Of a stretch of 64,000 nt of DNA, positions 22,337 to 34,900 are shown in pieces. How positions within the stretch are numbered: position 1 is the first letter of the stretch; every line of letters begins with the position of its first letter. Origin of the DNA: Lojkania enalia (lineage: Eukaryota > Ascomycota > Dothideomycetes > Pleosporales); assembly GCA_010094045.1 (NCBI GenBank), contig ML986767.1, forward strand, positions 32,883 through 96,882. Direction: 5' to 3'. Below the pieces are notes generated by a model. That model worked only from the letters and a program-made list of their open reading frames with translations, ran no database searches and was not told the origin of the DNA. The position numbers were made by a program, and so were the translations under genes.

Positions 22337-23700
22337 ATGCCGGAACTGACATTTGTCTTTGGACCGAACAACACCTTCTTCTTCGACTGCCCCAAGTCAT
22401 GGAAATTGTGAGTGCAGAACAGCAGGCGGCTAAAGCCTGAGCTGACGACCCACTAGCCACAACATTCCGCCGACCCTCCGTCAGCTGTTTAATGCGTCCA
22501 TGAACCCGGGATGGCGAATCGCACAACCATATTGCCTTGCCCTTGGGCCGCAGAACAATTCACCGGAGCCGATCTGGTATCTAGGATGCAAGGTGGTCGA
22601 TGGGCAGGACAAGATTTGTGAGTCTCCCCTCTCCATCCCGCGATTTTCTCACTCCACGAAACGGAACGATATGAAAGGCCCGCGCTGATCGTGTTTCCGC
22701 GGCAGTCTATTCGCAGACGCATTTCGATCTTAATTATCCGGACCTCTCGCGCTGGACGAAGACTATCCCGGACGCCCCGCGCGCCTGCCATGTCGTCTTT
22801 GGACCCGGCTTAAGTTATTTCGCATGCGCGCAGGGTTACGGATCGATATGGGCCGGCGTACCGGGAGAGCTGACGGACAAGGTGCAGAAGGCGTATGATA
22901 CGCCGGCTCAGGTATCTCTTGGCTTGAACAATGCCTGGTTCGTCATGTTCCCGGATGGTTACTTCTGGTGGAACTTCTATGGCAATTATGCGGGCTTGGA
23001 TCAGATATTGAAGAGTGCGGAGCCGGGCACGGTGGCTGTAAGTCAGATTGTTCATGAGAAGGTGCATTGGAGAGCACTGACGAGGCGTGACAGCAACTAG
23101 CGATAAGCCCCTATAACAAGGAGCAGTATTTCGTAGCGTTCAAGGACCGCACGGTCAAGTACAACTTCATAGGAGCCCCGGAATGGATGCCGCAGATGCA
23201 GGAGGTACGTAGAGCCCAACGCTACATATTTCATATATAGAGTTCTAATTCAATAAGGTGTTCAATGAGTGGCAGGCAGAGATCATGCAGAGGCAGGCAT
23301 ATCGGCAGTCGCAGCAGTATTTCGCTCCCATGCCGCCCTCACAGCAATGGAGCAATTATCCGCCTACGCCGGGATACCCATCACCTCCGGTCCCGGCGAC
23401 GCCTCTACCTCCATACTCTTCCCCCATCACTCCTCCATATTCGCCGTATAGTCCGTACGGCGCCCCCGGACCGAACGCAATGTATGGGTCTATGATGCCT
23501 CCGCCGCAGCCCCCAAAAGGAAAGAAATTAGGGGCCCCAGATGTGAGTGTGCTCGCGCGATCCAGGCCCTCACTATGCTAACCTTTTGGCAGAAGAAGAA
23601 AGACGCGATAGTTGGTGCCGCAGCCACCGTTCCCGTCGCAGGAGTGTTAATAGCGAAGACGGTGATGCAAGAAGGGAGCCAGACCTGCACTGTGATGTAA
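22337..23700 (+). CDS. Proline-rich fungal protein with aromatic repeat units, function unknown
   Basis: Predicted 355 aa from six exons: 22337-22407, 22457-22617, 22706-23037, 23094-23204, 23258-23542 and 23593-23700; all phases agree. The first 220 residues hold about five similar strands with aromatic pairs and glycine (FVFGPNNTFFFDCPKSW, IWYLGCKVV, YFACAQGYGSIWAGVP, WFVMFPDGYFWWNFYG, YFVAFKDRTVKYNF), which reads like a small beta-propeller-type repeat. Residues about 245-315 are Pro/Tyr-rich (repeats of YPSPP, YSPYSPYG), and the C-terminus has a hydrophobic Gly/Ala/Val stretch (IVGAAATVPVAGVLIAK), possibly a membrane segment. I know no function. The start is the first ATG in the phase of the first aromatic unit; an upstream exon cannot be excluded. 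Confidence 0.75.
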
Positions 23701-25511
23701 TGTGATCTTCAAACCGATTTCCTACTTGCAAAGGCGTCGGATACTCAGCTGGGACTTGGGTTGGAAACTAGGATAATTAAAAATGGGTATTTTGTGTTTG
23801 TAGAGATATGCGTGTTGGACTTTAAAGCGAGTTCGCCCGATTGGTTATACCCATTATTAGTATTTTTTATATCCTATTACAATTTTTTGGATTTCAATAT
23901 TTATGCTTGGTTTACGGATGGGTGATGGGGCTAGGATATGTGCAAGGCTAACTGTCTTCCAACTGCATGCTAACGGTAGGCTCATACTAGATTAAATCCG
24001 CTCGTGGTATTAAGGGCCCGTATTTCCTTTTGAAGGCAAAAATACCTAATGAGAGGGAACCATACCACCCGTTGAATCAAACCTAGAGCAAAGGCTACCA
24101 CTGTAGTTAAAATGGTTGTAGAGAGCCAAATACCGAGCATACTCACACATATAAACGCCAGTCCCGAGGTCTCTCCACCTCATCCGCATCGGATATCTAC
24201 TATGTCGTCGCTGGCTTTATATTCACGAGCTATTATCTGTTTGTCGAATGTTTTGTCGGCTGCGTAGAATTGCTTTCAAGCGGAAATGTCCTCAACGACT
24301 ATTCACATGACATCGTAGAGCGGTTTCTTCGATAGAAGGCGGGTCAACAAACACGTACGATTCCGAGGGATGGGACATTTTATGTGATAGTGTGGTGTTA
24401 GTTTTTCGTTTGAGTTACCACGGAAATATCGAGAGTTGAGACAATTAGGAATTATCGCAATCACTGGCCTTCAAAGATGCCTTGGGCAGGAAATAGTATC
24501 TGCGTCTATGCCTAGATGGAATCTTTCTTTGTATGTGAGGCTCGAAGGAAGCTGGAATAATCGGGGGCATGCCTATGTGTAGCGTTCTGCCAGCTCCGAT
24601 AGAGAATATGGGACATCTGCGACTTTGGCAAGTGTTCTGGCGTACGGTATCGAGAGAGCTAATCTAGGCTTCTTATTTCTAAGTAGGAATGTCTTGGGCA
24701 TGATTAATATTTAGATACGGGTTCCTTTCTAGCTAGAAATAGTCTAGCAAATCCAGGTAATTCATATTTGAATTGGCATAGTATCGCATATAGCGCTTAG
24801 TTCGCCATGAGGCGGGATCTATATGATATTAGTGCAAATTTCAAGACATATCCTAGCATAGTCTGGCGGACTGTTGAAAAAAATTCGCATTATCATTACT
24901 GAAGAAAGGCTCACCTGCCGACATCCGAACTCTGTACCAACTTCCTCCCCAGCAACCAATTTCCGGAGAAGCAGGTCACACTCTCGCGAGAACCAGCAGG
25001 TTTCCCCAATGCGCAGACAGCCAATTCGATATCAATCGGTGGGTTTCTGTCCAGATCTAGCAGGTATAGTCCAAAGTGTAGTCTTCTGAATGGGATATCG
25101 GGTCTGGTAATTGGGCTTCATACTAGCATATAGAATGCTTTCGCTAAGCTCAATATTAGCTACCTCAATCTAGGGCGCGAGATGATGGTTGGTTATGGAG
25201 AGCCTGGTCCTCTCCGTTCGAAGTTTTGTTCTCTCTATTGAATGGACGTCGGAGATCCCCCCATCATTTGACACTTTGGGGTCCCAAAGTGAAGAGTAAC
25301 TTTTATACGGCAGCAGAAGCTGTACCTAGGCCTTCGTTTTTCACCCCCACTTACCAAAGCCAGGCACATTGGAGACTGTGGGAGCAATTTTCAACACTAC
25401 TCTCACCCACACAACTCAAAATTCTCCTCCTCGACCCCAGCTCTTTAAGAGTTACTCATTGATCTCCTGCCTATTTGAACATGACAAAGGAGACCTATTT
25501 CCTTGAATCAT

Positions 25512-25620
25512 AACGCGTTTAGCCGAGTGGCCTAAGGGAGTCGTTACCTCCTATTGACAGTCACCGATGAGCATTGATGAACTCCGGACACAATTCTACA
25601 ATTTGATTCCGACCTGCGGC
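25512..25620 (+). other. tRNA-like relic (A-box with decayed B-box)
   Basis: TAGCCGAGTGG at 25517-25527 matches the tRNA A-box consensus TRGYNNARNNG perfectly. About 80 bases later AATTTGATTCC resembles the B-box GGTTCGANTCC with three transitions, all of the C-to-T or G-to-A type. I cannot fold acceptor or anticodon stems, so this is at most a dead tRNA or a tRNA-derived SINE fragment. Confidence 0.25.
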
Positions 25621-28600
25621 ATCTGAGTATCGGGTTTGCTTAAAATTCAGGACAGTAAAACCCTAACAAACATGATTTTCTTAGGCCCACTGAACGCTCT
25701 TTTTGTTGGGTTGATTTTGTGGATTTTATACCAACACATTGGGGTTGCACGGAGAATTTTCCGCTCACTAGGCAGTGCAGGTTGGAGCATGTGTAGCGTC
25801 GTATGCGTAGCGTGAAGTTGCGACATATGTGATTGCCTAATTTTAGCTACAGCCTACAGAGATGTTCATGCCCAACTTGAGTTTATTTTGGGAACCGTAG
25901 ACTATGATGGCGCTGTTGGGATCATACGTACGCTCAAAATTTGAAAAAAATTGGTCTACTGAGACGGTATCGGTCTTCACACCATACCACATATATCATG
26001 CTGCAACCAGAATCCGTATTTAGCTCATGGGCGATAGTTTCAAAGACTATATCGTGGCTAACGCAATCAGTCAGGCTGTGATAATTATGTTGAGCAGAGA
26101 AAAACAGCCAGTATGAGAGATGTCGCGAGCCGCAAGACGCAATATTCATGGCCCACCGTATGCTCGAAATCGAGCAAAGGTTCCTCTAGAATGCGCCGGT
26201 CGCGAGGGTTCAATTCGGTAGGCAATTCGAAAACGAATCACACGACCGCTCCTTCACAGTTTCTTTAATCCCAAACCGCGGAATTTCAACGGTTGACGAG
26301 TTGTGTCTCCCAGCACTCGCATAGTAATGTCTTGATTTTCTAGAAATTTTCACCGCACCAGAATTAACTGGATAATAATATATACTCATTATTCCCAAGC
26401 TTAGATAGCTTCCTTATTAGAAGGTTTCCTAGCATCAGAAGCGAAGAGGCTTTGATCAATACTCTCAGGAGGGCACCAATTAGAAGCTATGACTTGATGG
26501 GGGATATTCAACGGATCTTATCGTAGATAGGTACACTTGATTCTTCGATGCCTCCGCAATATGTTATTCGAGGATAGATATTGGGGGGTTACTACTACTA
26601 GCAATTATAAGGAAAGCTACTATACTAAAAACCATCCAGTCTACGCTCACACGAATGCCGTGGTGGACCATTCTGGAAGCTTCAGCCATCCAGCTTTTAA
26701 GGGCTCTGGACACGGACGCTAGAATGTTAGTAATACTATAGCTGGATTAGTGCGAGTGTTGAGGAAAAATGAGTTTCCATCACCTATCAAGTCAAGAAGC
26801 CTTTCGATAGTGATGAACGGGCTCAGAATAAGTGTATGTATTCTCTGAGGAAGCAATCTCATCGTAATGAGGCCTCATGGATGCTGTGCTTATTTGATGG
26901 TACAAAGGCAAAAGCGCAGCTTCTAAAAGTCGTATATGAGGCAATAGCTAAGTACATGCTATCCTCAATACACAATAATCGACCCGCTCTCCGTCTATCT
27001 CTTGCTTAATTCCCTTCACGTAGTATATTCCTATTCCCGGTATAGTCTAGTCGGATTCGTTTAGACAGGGCCAATGCTAAGTTCTTCGTCAGCTTTCAAA
27101 ATGCAAGTCTCTACGCTTTTGACATAGAGACTGCAGGAGATTGCATCCACTTTATCTATTTGAACTTTTTCTTCCTCCGTATAGCGTATAAGCAGGTGTG
27201 TCTCTTGGAATTCCTGTGGCTAGAGCTGCTTCGGAGAGATTTTCTTGTAGCTTGGCCGTGACAATTCTTTCAGTCCTTACCCAGTGTATGTCTCGAAAAG
27301 GTCTTCGTGGACTGCCCTTAGACGAGGTATTGTAGTTCCGCATTTGTCTACCAAACATATTTCAGGGATTTTGCCGTCTTCAAAGCTCTGAATTGTATCA
27401 GGGCAGCTATTTATCTCCGATACTCGTGGTGTACCACGACTGATTTAAGCCCACTTGACGCCTCGCTGGTGATCTTGGGGGGGTTTCTGAAGCCTCCTCA
27501 ATCATAAATTTTACTGCTCTGCTTCTTCCAGCTGTGAGATAGGGGGCTGTGATTACGTGTTGTTCCTACTCCAAACCATAGACCAGATGCTCGAGCTGCC
27601 TGATTTTGGTATTCATGACTCCAGCCTGCTGCTCTAGGCCTTCGAGATCTTGAACTCCATTCCACGGGCCACGAATCATGGTGTCTTTACTATTGCTTCA
27701 TGACTCCTAGCTCTCCTATCCAGCGGCCAAGAGTACTCATATAGCTATTCGTGTGCAGCTCACTGAATTGCTACTTGATACTAGAGATCTCAACACTCTA
27801 CCCCTCAAGTTCCTCGCCCCGCAAATCATGCCTAGCAATAATAAGTCCTTCCCACCAATTATCATATTATCCGGTCCAATTTGCTGAATACGGTCACCGA
27901 GACAATTGAATACAGGCTCCCAACCCCCAAGTCTTATATCAATTTCGACTCCACTTCTCCGATTTCGGATCCCATGTGCAATCACTTCCATTTTCCCAGT
28001 GCTCTAAAAATTGCCTTGGTTCTCTAGATGCTGCATTAGAATCATGTATTTTGGCAACTGTAAAGTACTTGTCGCTGTAGGATTAATTTCTGAAGGCAAT
28101 TGATGCACTGTGTGGTCTGTTTGCTAGTTCCCGCGCATGTAGATACAGCCTCCACATTTCGTTTTCCTCACTTTTCAGCTTCGAATCGCCGGATGGACCG
28201 AGTGCTAGAGTATATATCATTCGACACTCTTCACCAATCTCGCGCCAAGTTAACCACTATAGGTAGTTAACAGATTCCATCTAAATATGTCGTCACGAGA
28301 ATACGAGGTATCGATATCTAGCAAACGGAGAGTATACGAACAACAAGACAGTTTCCAGGCGATTAAACCCAGCAACGAGCTAGAGCTTAGAGTCACATAG
28401 CCTCTGCGGCTCGATTCACCGTTACGGCGCGCCATGACGGCACCACCTACTAGAAACTCTATTACACCTATAACTAGACTACTCACACAGAAATTCGTAA
28501 AAGGAACCTACAACCTTGTGTGAATTCTTGGTCTGAAAGGCTAATGTCCGAGATATTGCTATTTATCACTCCTCCATTCAGCTCAAATACCAATCTAAAC

Positions 28601-30967
28601 TACCAACAACCTAGTCTCGAACCACCCACATTTCCGACGTTAACATGAGAAAAATAGAGGAGGATCGGGCGTGCCTAAATCATGTAAAAATGCAAGATAC
28701 ATAAAGGCAAGGCAAGGGAAGGTAAGCCCGGATTTGCGTTCCGCGCTCGACGCACAGCGATACCTTTCCAGAGTGTGCAACGTGACAGGGTTTGTATTGC
28801 GGAAGTAGTTGCTGCGCCTATTCACAATATATCCGTTCTGGACAAGCTACATAGATCATTATGTGATGAAGGGATTGAGATGGAGATTAAGATAAAGAGG
28901 ACGGAGCGGGCGGATAGACAGTGTCTGGAACAAGAAGAACGGTGTAGCATTCAGCTTTGTTTTGGGGGAGAAAGTCAAGTCGAAATCGAAATTGTTGCTT
29001 CACGAGCAAGTTCGGTTTTTCGTGGGCAACCGGGAGAGAAGCGACTATGCTGTAGGGAAACGCATGTCGTCAGAACTGCAAAATCTGGACTATGTACCTG
29101 GACGACATTGGGGAATATATTAGTGATTCATTTGATATAGTTGAGGCTCTACGGGTGTGGATGAGGATGGTATGATTAAGGGGTGGAGTCAGAAGCTTCG
29201 CTGGGCTGTAGGAAACAAAGCTACTACAACGGGCGAGGAAATGGCCCGTAAAAATAATGACAAAAATAAAAGGAAACCTCCTGTAGAACCGTAACAAAAG
29301 GCAATGAGGCTTAGAAGATCAAGAGTAGAGTCGAGCGATCGGCGCGCAATTACCACGCCCAGGAGCGCTTTAAGATGGTGTCGAAGAGCTAAGTTTCTAC
29401 TTAGTGCCGCAATACTGGGAGCATGTTGATAATCCACAAGACTGCATTTAGACTTTGACGGGAAAGTTGGAGGTTAGTGCAATAAGGGTGATCAGATGCT
29501 ATCTTTAAGATGGAGCGTGTGCCCATCTCTAGGTCTAGGAGGTGGTAAAACGGACTTTACTCGTTGTTGTGCCGATGTGGACTGTGGTAACGAGGAGAGG
29601 TTAGGAGTATTATCGTAGTATTCGGAGGCAAACACCAACAAGACGGTGTCAACTTTGAGTCCTGAAGAAGGCAGAAAGCCCTTGCCTGTTCGAGCCTAAG
29701 ATACAATTGCACAAAGCCACGATATATTTCACTGCTGCTGCTTTCTGAGATCCTGCAGAAGGGATTGATACCAGTTATGGACAGTCGGTTGTGGGACCGG
29801 CTTCGAGACGAGCATAACTGCCTCAACTTGAGCTTGGACGGTCTTACATGATATCATTATCAAATAAAATACGATTCTATGCCTGCCCTTTCTTACAACC
29901 AAAACAATAGCTAGGAGTCATTAAGAGACTTTCTGTCCGCTTGCAAGAATAGCAGCATTCTTCATAATCAAAGCATCCAGAAGGTGGATATTATAGCAAG
30001 TCTGATTAAAAATAGAAAGCGGTGTGGTCTAACGTTCTTTGACAAAGGAGATGTGCAATGGAGGAGCTAAGGTTTACCGGCATCCTATCATATGCGCCAA
30101 TTCCGAGTGGGATACGATCATACATGACAAGGCCAACAACAGTAGCATCAAACTTCAAAATGGACATAACTCGGGTAAGTCGGCTTTATTGTGCAGATGC
30201 AGTAAGTGAGTTGAAGGAAAACTGAGATTGTGGTGGCATGATCCGGACTCCAAATAATATGCTACCAACCTTGAGGCATGCCTTGGAAGCGGACTTGCCA
30301 TGATGTAAGTCTTGTCGCTGCTGCAACTCTGCATTGACGGTGCAGCCAAGTCATCGCAAAAGGAGATGGCTGCTTCATATCATTAGTCTCTATTACCATG
30401 CAACTGGCTGTTATCCGACTGCGGTATTCCGTCCGCCTCGTACAGAACTTCAGCTCACTCGTATCCTTATTGGAAGTCCCCCAATATGTAAACTGTCTCA
30501 AATACAAGGCGCGTTGCATACGCCGGCCTAGTGGCGGGTCTAGACCCTAGCATCGTAGTGATAGCAACGATCCACATCACCTTGCAGATACGGAGCACAT
30601 CGTCCAGGGTCCATTCTCGGCATTTATTCTTGTGGCGTTCCATGGAGGAGCTGCATCATCGCCTCGCCTTACTAAACAAGGGTTCGAACTGAGAGGATCT
30701 GGAGCTTCGTCCGGTCGGCCTCAGGGTCCCTGGCCATACGGAAGCGCACTGAAACAGCCTAACAGCCGCGCCCTACGGACATTGGTCCGATAAGAACCGC
30801 GATGAGAGGCTGCTAGTGTGGAAATTGAAGTCGGCAAGTTCGACAACATTCGCAGGATCCAAGGCGCAGATAGGCGTCTGCGAAGCATCGTACCGGCGGC
30901 CAGGTCTGGAAACAAAATGACGAGAAGAGTAAGGCGGATACTGCACAACTGCGAAAGGGTTCTCAGG

Positions 30968-31010
30968 AATTGTGCAGGGATTGTGCAAGGCTTATGCAAA
31001 TTATGCAGGA
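30968..31010 (+). repeat. Short degenerate minisatellite, TTGTGCAGGGA-type unit
   Basis: Four head-to-tail units of 9-12 bp: AATTGTGCAGGG, ATTGTGCAAGGC, TTATGCAAA, TTATGCAGGA. The same core occurs in a second array at 53961-54030. Confidence 0.5.
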
Positions 31011-31915
31011 ACCGGGGTCGGCATCAACCGAAGCAACATTCTCGTCGCCCACCCGTTACCAAGCCGCACGCGATCACCCCGACTCCGGCTCACAATTCGA
31101 TGCCGTGGCTCCAAGTCCGACTTGATGGATGTGGATAGATGAAGCTGCGCAGGAAAAGGAATGAATGCCGCCCGAGTCTCGGCGGGTCCAGTGTGTAGGG
31201 GCCGTTGAGCTAGCGGGAACCAAGGGCGAATGGGCCATGGCGAGGGAAAGGGGGAGCTAGAGCAATCGACAAATATTGTGCGGGACGGTTTGCGGGCGCT
31301 AATTCAGCCACCGGGACCGGGCTTGACACTTTTCACTAGCGCTACGCCACAGCAAAACTCTCTTCAAACCACACCCCTGGGCGGACTCTTATCATGTGAA
31401 CGCCATGTTGGATGCTCTACCGCGGCTAAGCGCCTCTTATCAGCGATAGATCCCATACGTTGCCCTTTTGAGCTTGCTGACGGCACTATGGCGTCAAGAC
31501 ATTGAATCGATCAAGCGCCATCCATTTCCGTGCTCTGCCAATGTCTAAGGTGTGCTCCTACACGTGGAGCGGGCTTCTCAAAGTATGCCGCGGCACTTGT
31601 AGCTATGAAAATGCGCTACAATGGTGTTTACGGCTACAGATTTTGGTTGGGTGAGACGACATCAAACCCGCACGAACAAATGGATCCACGACTCCACACA
31701 TTATTGATTACGGGATTCTGGCTTGGCCGACTATGTTAACGCTAGGAGAAGAATATGGCGTCGAGATGCATGGCTATGCGTCCTTCCCTATGCAATGAAC
31801 CCTTCTATGGAAAGAAACTTGCCATCTCAATATGCGCATTAGAAAATCAAACATTATGAAGCAGATACAGGAAAAGAGTTTAAAATGAATGGAGCTATGC
31901 GCGTTTTTTTCCTCC

Positions 31916-34900
31916 TCACACGCCGGGGAGCGAGAAACCCTCGGCATCCGGCCAGTTACCCAGGCCAGCGGGATCGCCTCCGATACGCACCCATTTGGCC
32001 TTGCTGGGCACTCCATTCGCGTTCAGCGCAAAGAGTTGGTACCATCCTGGCGGACAGATGTGCGCAGTAGGCGGTGCAGTGACAGTGCAGCTGTTTCCAG
32101 AGCAGCTGAAAGCCGGGAAAATGGTCCTTTGGCCCATCGAGTTTCCATGAGTGGACCCTCCTGCTCCCAGGATTGAGACAGCCGAAACGCCTTGAGAGGA
32201 AGTGAAAGTGTACGATTGACCATACTCCCAGTCTGACTGACTCTCGCTTATAGTGACCTCCGGCTGAACTGGGTCGCCCATCAGGTATGGGGGGATGAAA
32301 ACTTCGACACGGTATTCCTCTGGGAAACGATCGTCTTGAGGGTCAGAGCCGCTGACGAGGACACGACCGTCGTCAAGGAGGATCGCTTCCGAGTGGTACA
32401 TCCGAGAGACCGTCGTGTTGGCCAATACTGTGAAGCGATGGTGTAGAGGCTTGCGAGGGTCATACAATACTGCATTGTGGTTGGGTTGTGTGGCCAGTCC
32501 GAATCCGGCGTGGCCTTGTTGCGCACCGTTCAAAATGATGAAGGTACCATCTGGGAGGGCAGTCATGCAAGTAAGGACACGCTTCGAAGGCTTGGAGGAG
32601 TTAGTGATTTCTTCTTCAATGGGTTTGATATACTAACCATGCGTTCAATGATCCACTCCGGATCCTCCTCTTCTGGAGCGATTGTAACGCAATTGTCGAG
32701 AGCGTAACCTTGAACGGGAGTCGAACCGCCACACACCATAATGCGGAGAGGATCGGTGTACGGAGCGTGTTGGGGGAGTAGCACGGCAGTACCCTCCATG
32801 GGATACGTACGTCCAGCAAGGAAATTGTTCACTGCTCCCGGCGCATTTGGCAGTACCCTAGAGGTCTCAAAAGTAACTTCATCTAGAATCCTGGCTTCGT
32901 TCCAGTATTGCACAAACACACCACCACTAGGAAGGACTGCCAAGAAAGGATACAAGTTGTTGGGGTCGGTGCGCTGCAACCAGTCGCAGAAGATAACGGG
33001 ACCGACTGGGGGAAGGATCTCGAGGGTGGGCACAGGGGCACCGTTAGAGCCTTCTTCGCCTCCGACAACAAGAATGGAGCCGTTCGGTAGAATCATTGAG
33101 GTTGGGTACCAGCGTCCATTTTGAAGGCTGACCGCGTGAACATCCTCTTGCCAGTCATTAGTACCCCATGTACCGGGAGAACCGTCAGGCCAGTAAAATC
33201 GGATGCCAAAAGTCGAATCCAGTGCCCATCCACCAACATTGATCTGACGTCCCACTTTGTCCGGGAGAGTGATTGAAGCTGAGCAGAAAATGTCAGTCTT
33301 GACATGCATTGGTCTCCACGCGGCTGTGAAATTGTCTAGCTGGGCTAGGTCAAGTTCGTATGCTCCAGTTGTGTTTGGCGCTCCTGTGCCCGACTTTTCC
33401 AAGAACGTTACTTTGCCATTGCGGGCTGCGTGGGTCACGAGGGGAACAACAACGCCTCCGATAAGGAACTGATATAGCCCTGCGTCGTCGCCTGTAGCAT
33501 AAGTCCATTCGGCCAATGTCGGGCCATTCCACTTGTAGTACGAGAGGCGGCCCGATCCTCCACAGATGGTGGTGGCATTGCCGGTGCAGGCCATGTCGCA
33601 CTCAGATTCGCTGACAAGCGTGGCCCCTATTGCCGAAACATCGCTTACATCACCGCACCCTGCTAATAGTCAGAAGTGACCACCTCAACGGAATATTGAT
33701 AACTTACAGCACTCACTACTATACTCCATCCCACCCGCATTATATCCAAAAGCAGAACACTGCGAGATGCAGTTGTTGGCAGTGTTGTTGTTAGCCAAGA
33801 TAATTTGATAAGGAAGAGCCCTTTCCGGAAAGTAGTCGTCTCGGAGACATCCTGCGTACGTCCAGTTCGTAGTCAGGTTCGTCTTTTGCACAGAAGGGAC
33901 CGGGTTAACAATGAGGGTGGTATTTGCATATACGCTGTCCCTATTGCCAGCACCACACATCTCGGAAGAGTCGCCGGCACAAGCCATGTTGCATTCTGAT
34001 TCCGGGGCGCTAGTGGCTGCATTCCGAAGGACATTGTCACAAAAGCACTGGCGAGCAAACTGCATACCGGCTACAGAATAGCCCTGGGCACTACACCTCG
34101 AAACGCACAACTCAACCGTGAGGTCAGGATCGTCAGGTAGCTGGGTAGACATGATTCGACCGAATACATTGTCAACCCAGCATCCTTTGTAGGACCAGCC
34201 ATCAGGAAGGGCGGTTACAGAGGGTGGGGTGGATGATGTAGCAGTCGAAGCGGTGGAAGTGGGTGGAGTAGTTGTAAGAGTGGCTGATGAGGTAGGCACT
34301 ACCCCATCGCCCCATTGGTACATACTCAGCCGATCTGGGCCACCGCATATTTGCTGGAAGAGTTAGATACATCAAGAACAAAGTATCGAAACATACCTCA
34401 TCGTCCCCGGCGCAAGCCATATTGCATTGCGCATCACCATCTGGGGCAGGACCGCCGCCATTTTGGAATTCATTTCCGCAATAGCACTCTCCAGCGTACT
34501 CGGTTCCAGCGTAAACAAAACCTTGGGCTCTGCAGGCGGACTGGCATGATTGAGTAGTCATTTGTCCGGGGGGAAAAAGTCTCGTTGCTAGAGTGCGGGC
34601 TGCTACGCTGTCGGTGTAGCACCCAATCGAAGTCCATACAGTAGTCTCGGGTTCCTGTCTCTCGTAAAGATTGAGCCGGCTTGGCCCTCCACAGTACTCA
34701 GTCGAATTGCCATTGCAAAGCTACAAATTTTCAGCAAAGTGGAAGCTTCGCGATGGGCTAGGAATGCGGTCCATACCATGTTGCATGAAGAGGAATCCGC
34801 AGGTGCGCCTCCATTTTCGATGGCAGTGCCGCAATCTAGAATGATCAGTAAGAAGGCGACCTTGGAGAACATCATCGGCCTGGCAATGACGACATGCAAC

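Larger units (their letters stand above)
23701..31915. other. Gene-poor block, about 8.2 kb, probably relic repeats
   Basis: No gene model could be supported on either strand. Open frames are short, mostly without ATG, and switch frame often. The sequence from about 24 to 28.5 kb has many TpA steps and few long frames, as expected of old repeats mutated by RIP (C-to-T at CpA), though I could not compute the index. Weak items are a tRNA-like A-box near 25517, an open plus-strand frame 26773-27009 (LFDGTKAKAQLLKVVYEAI), a minus-strand helix-turn-helix-like peptide near 27180-27260 (EAALATGIPRDT) and a short minisatellite at 30968-31010. Confidence 0.55.

Noticed and set aside
27152..27358. Minus-strand peptide with a helix-turn-helix-like segment, considered as a pogo/Fot1 transposase relic
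   Set aside because: Only about 20 residues look right; I could not find the DDE catalytic segments or terminal inverted repeats in the surrounding sequence.
28775..29140. 121-codon plus-strand frame in the gene-poor block
   Set aside because: It starts at GTG; composition is charged and low in structure, and nothing around it supports a gene.
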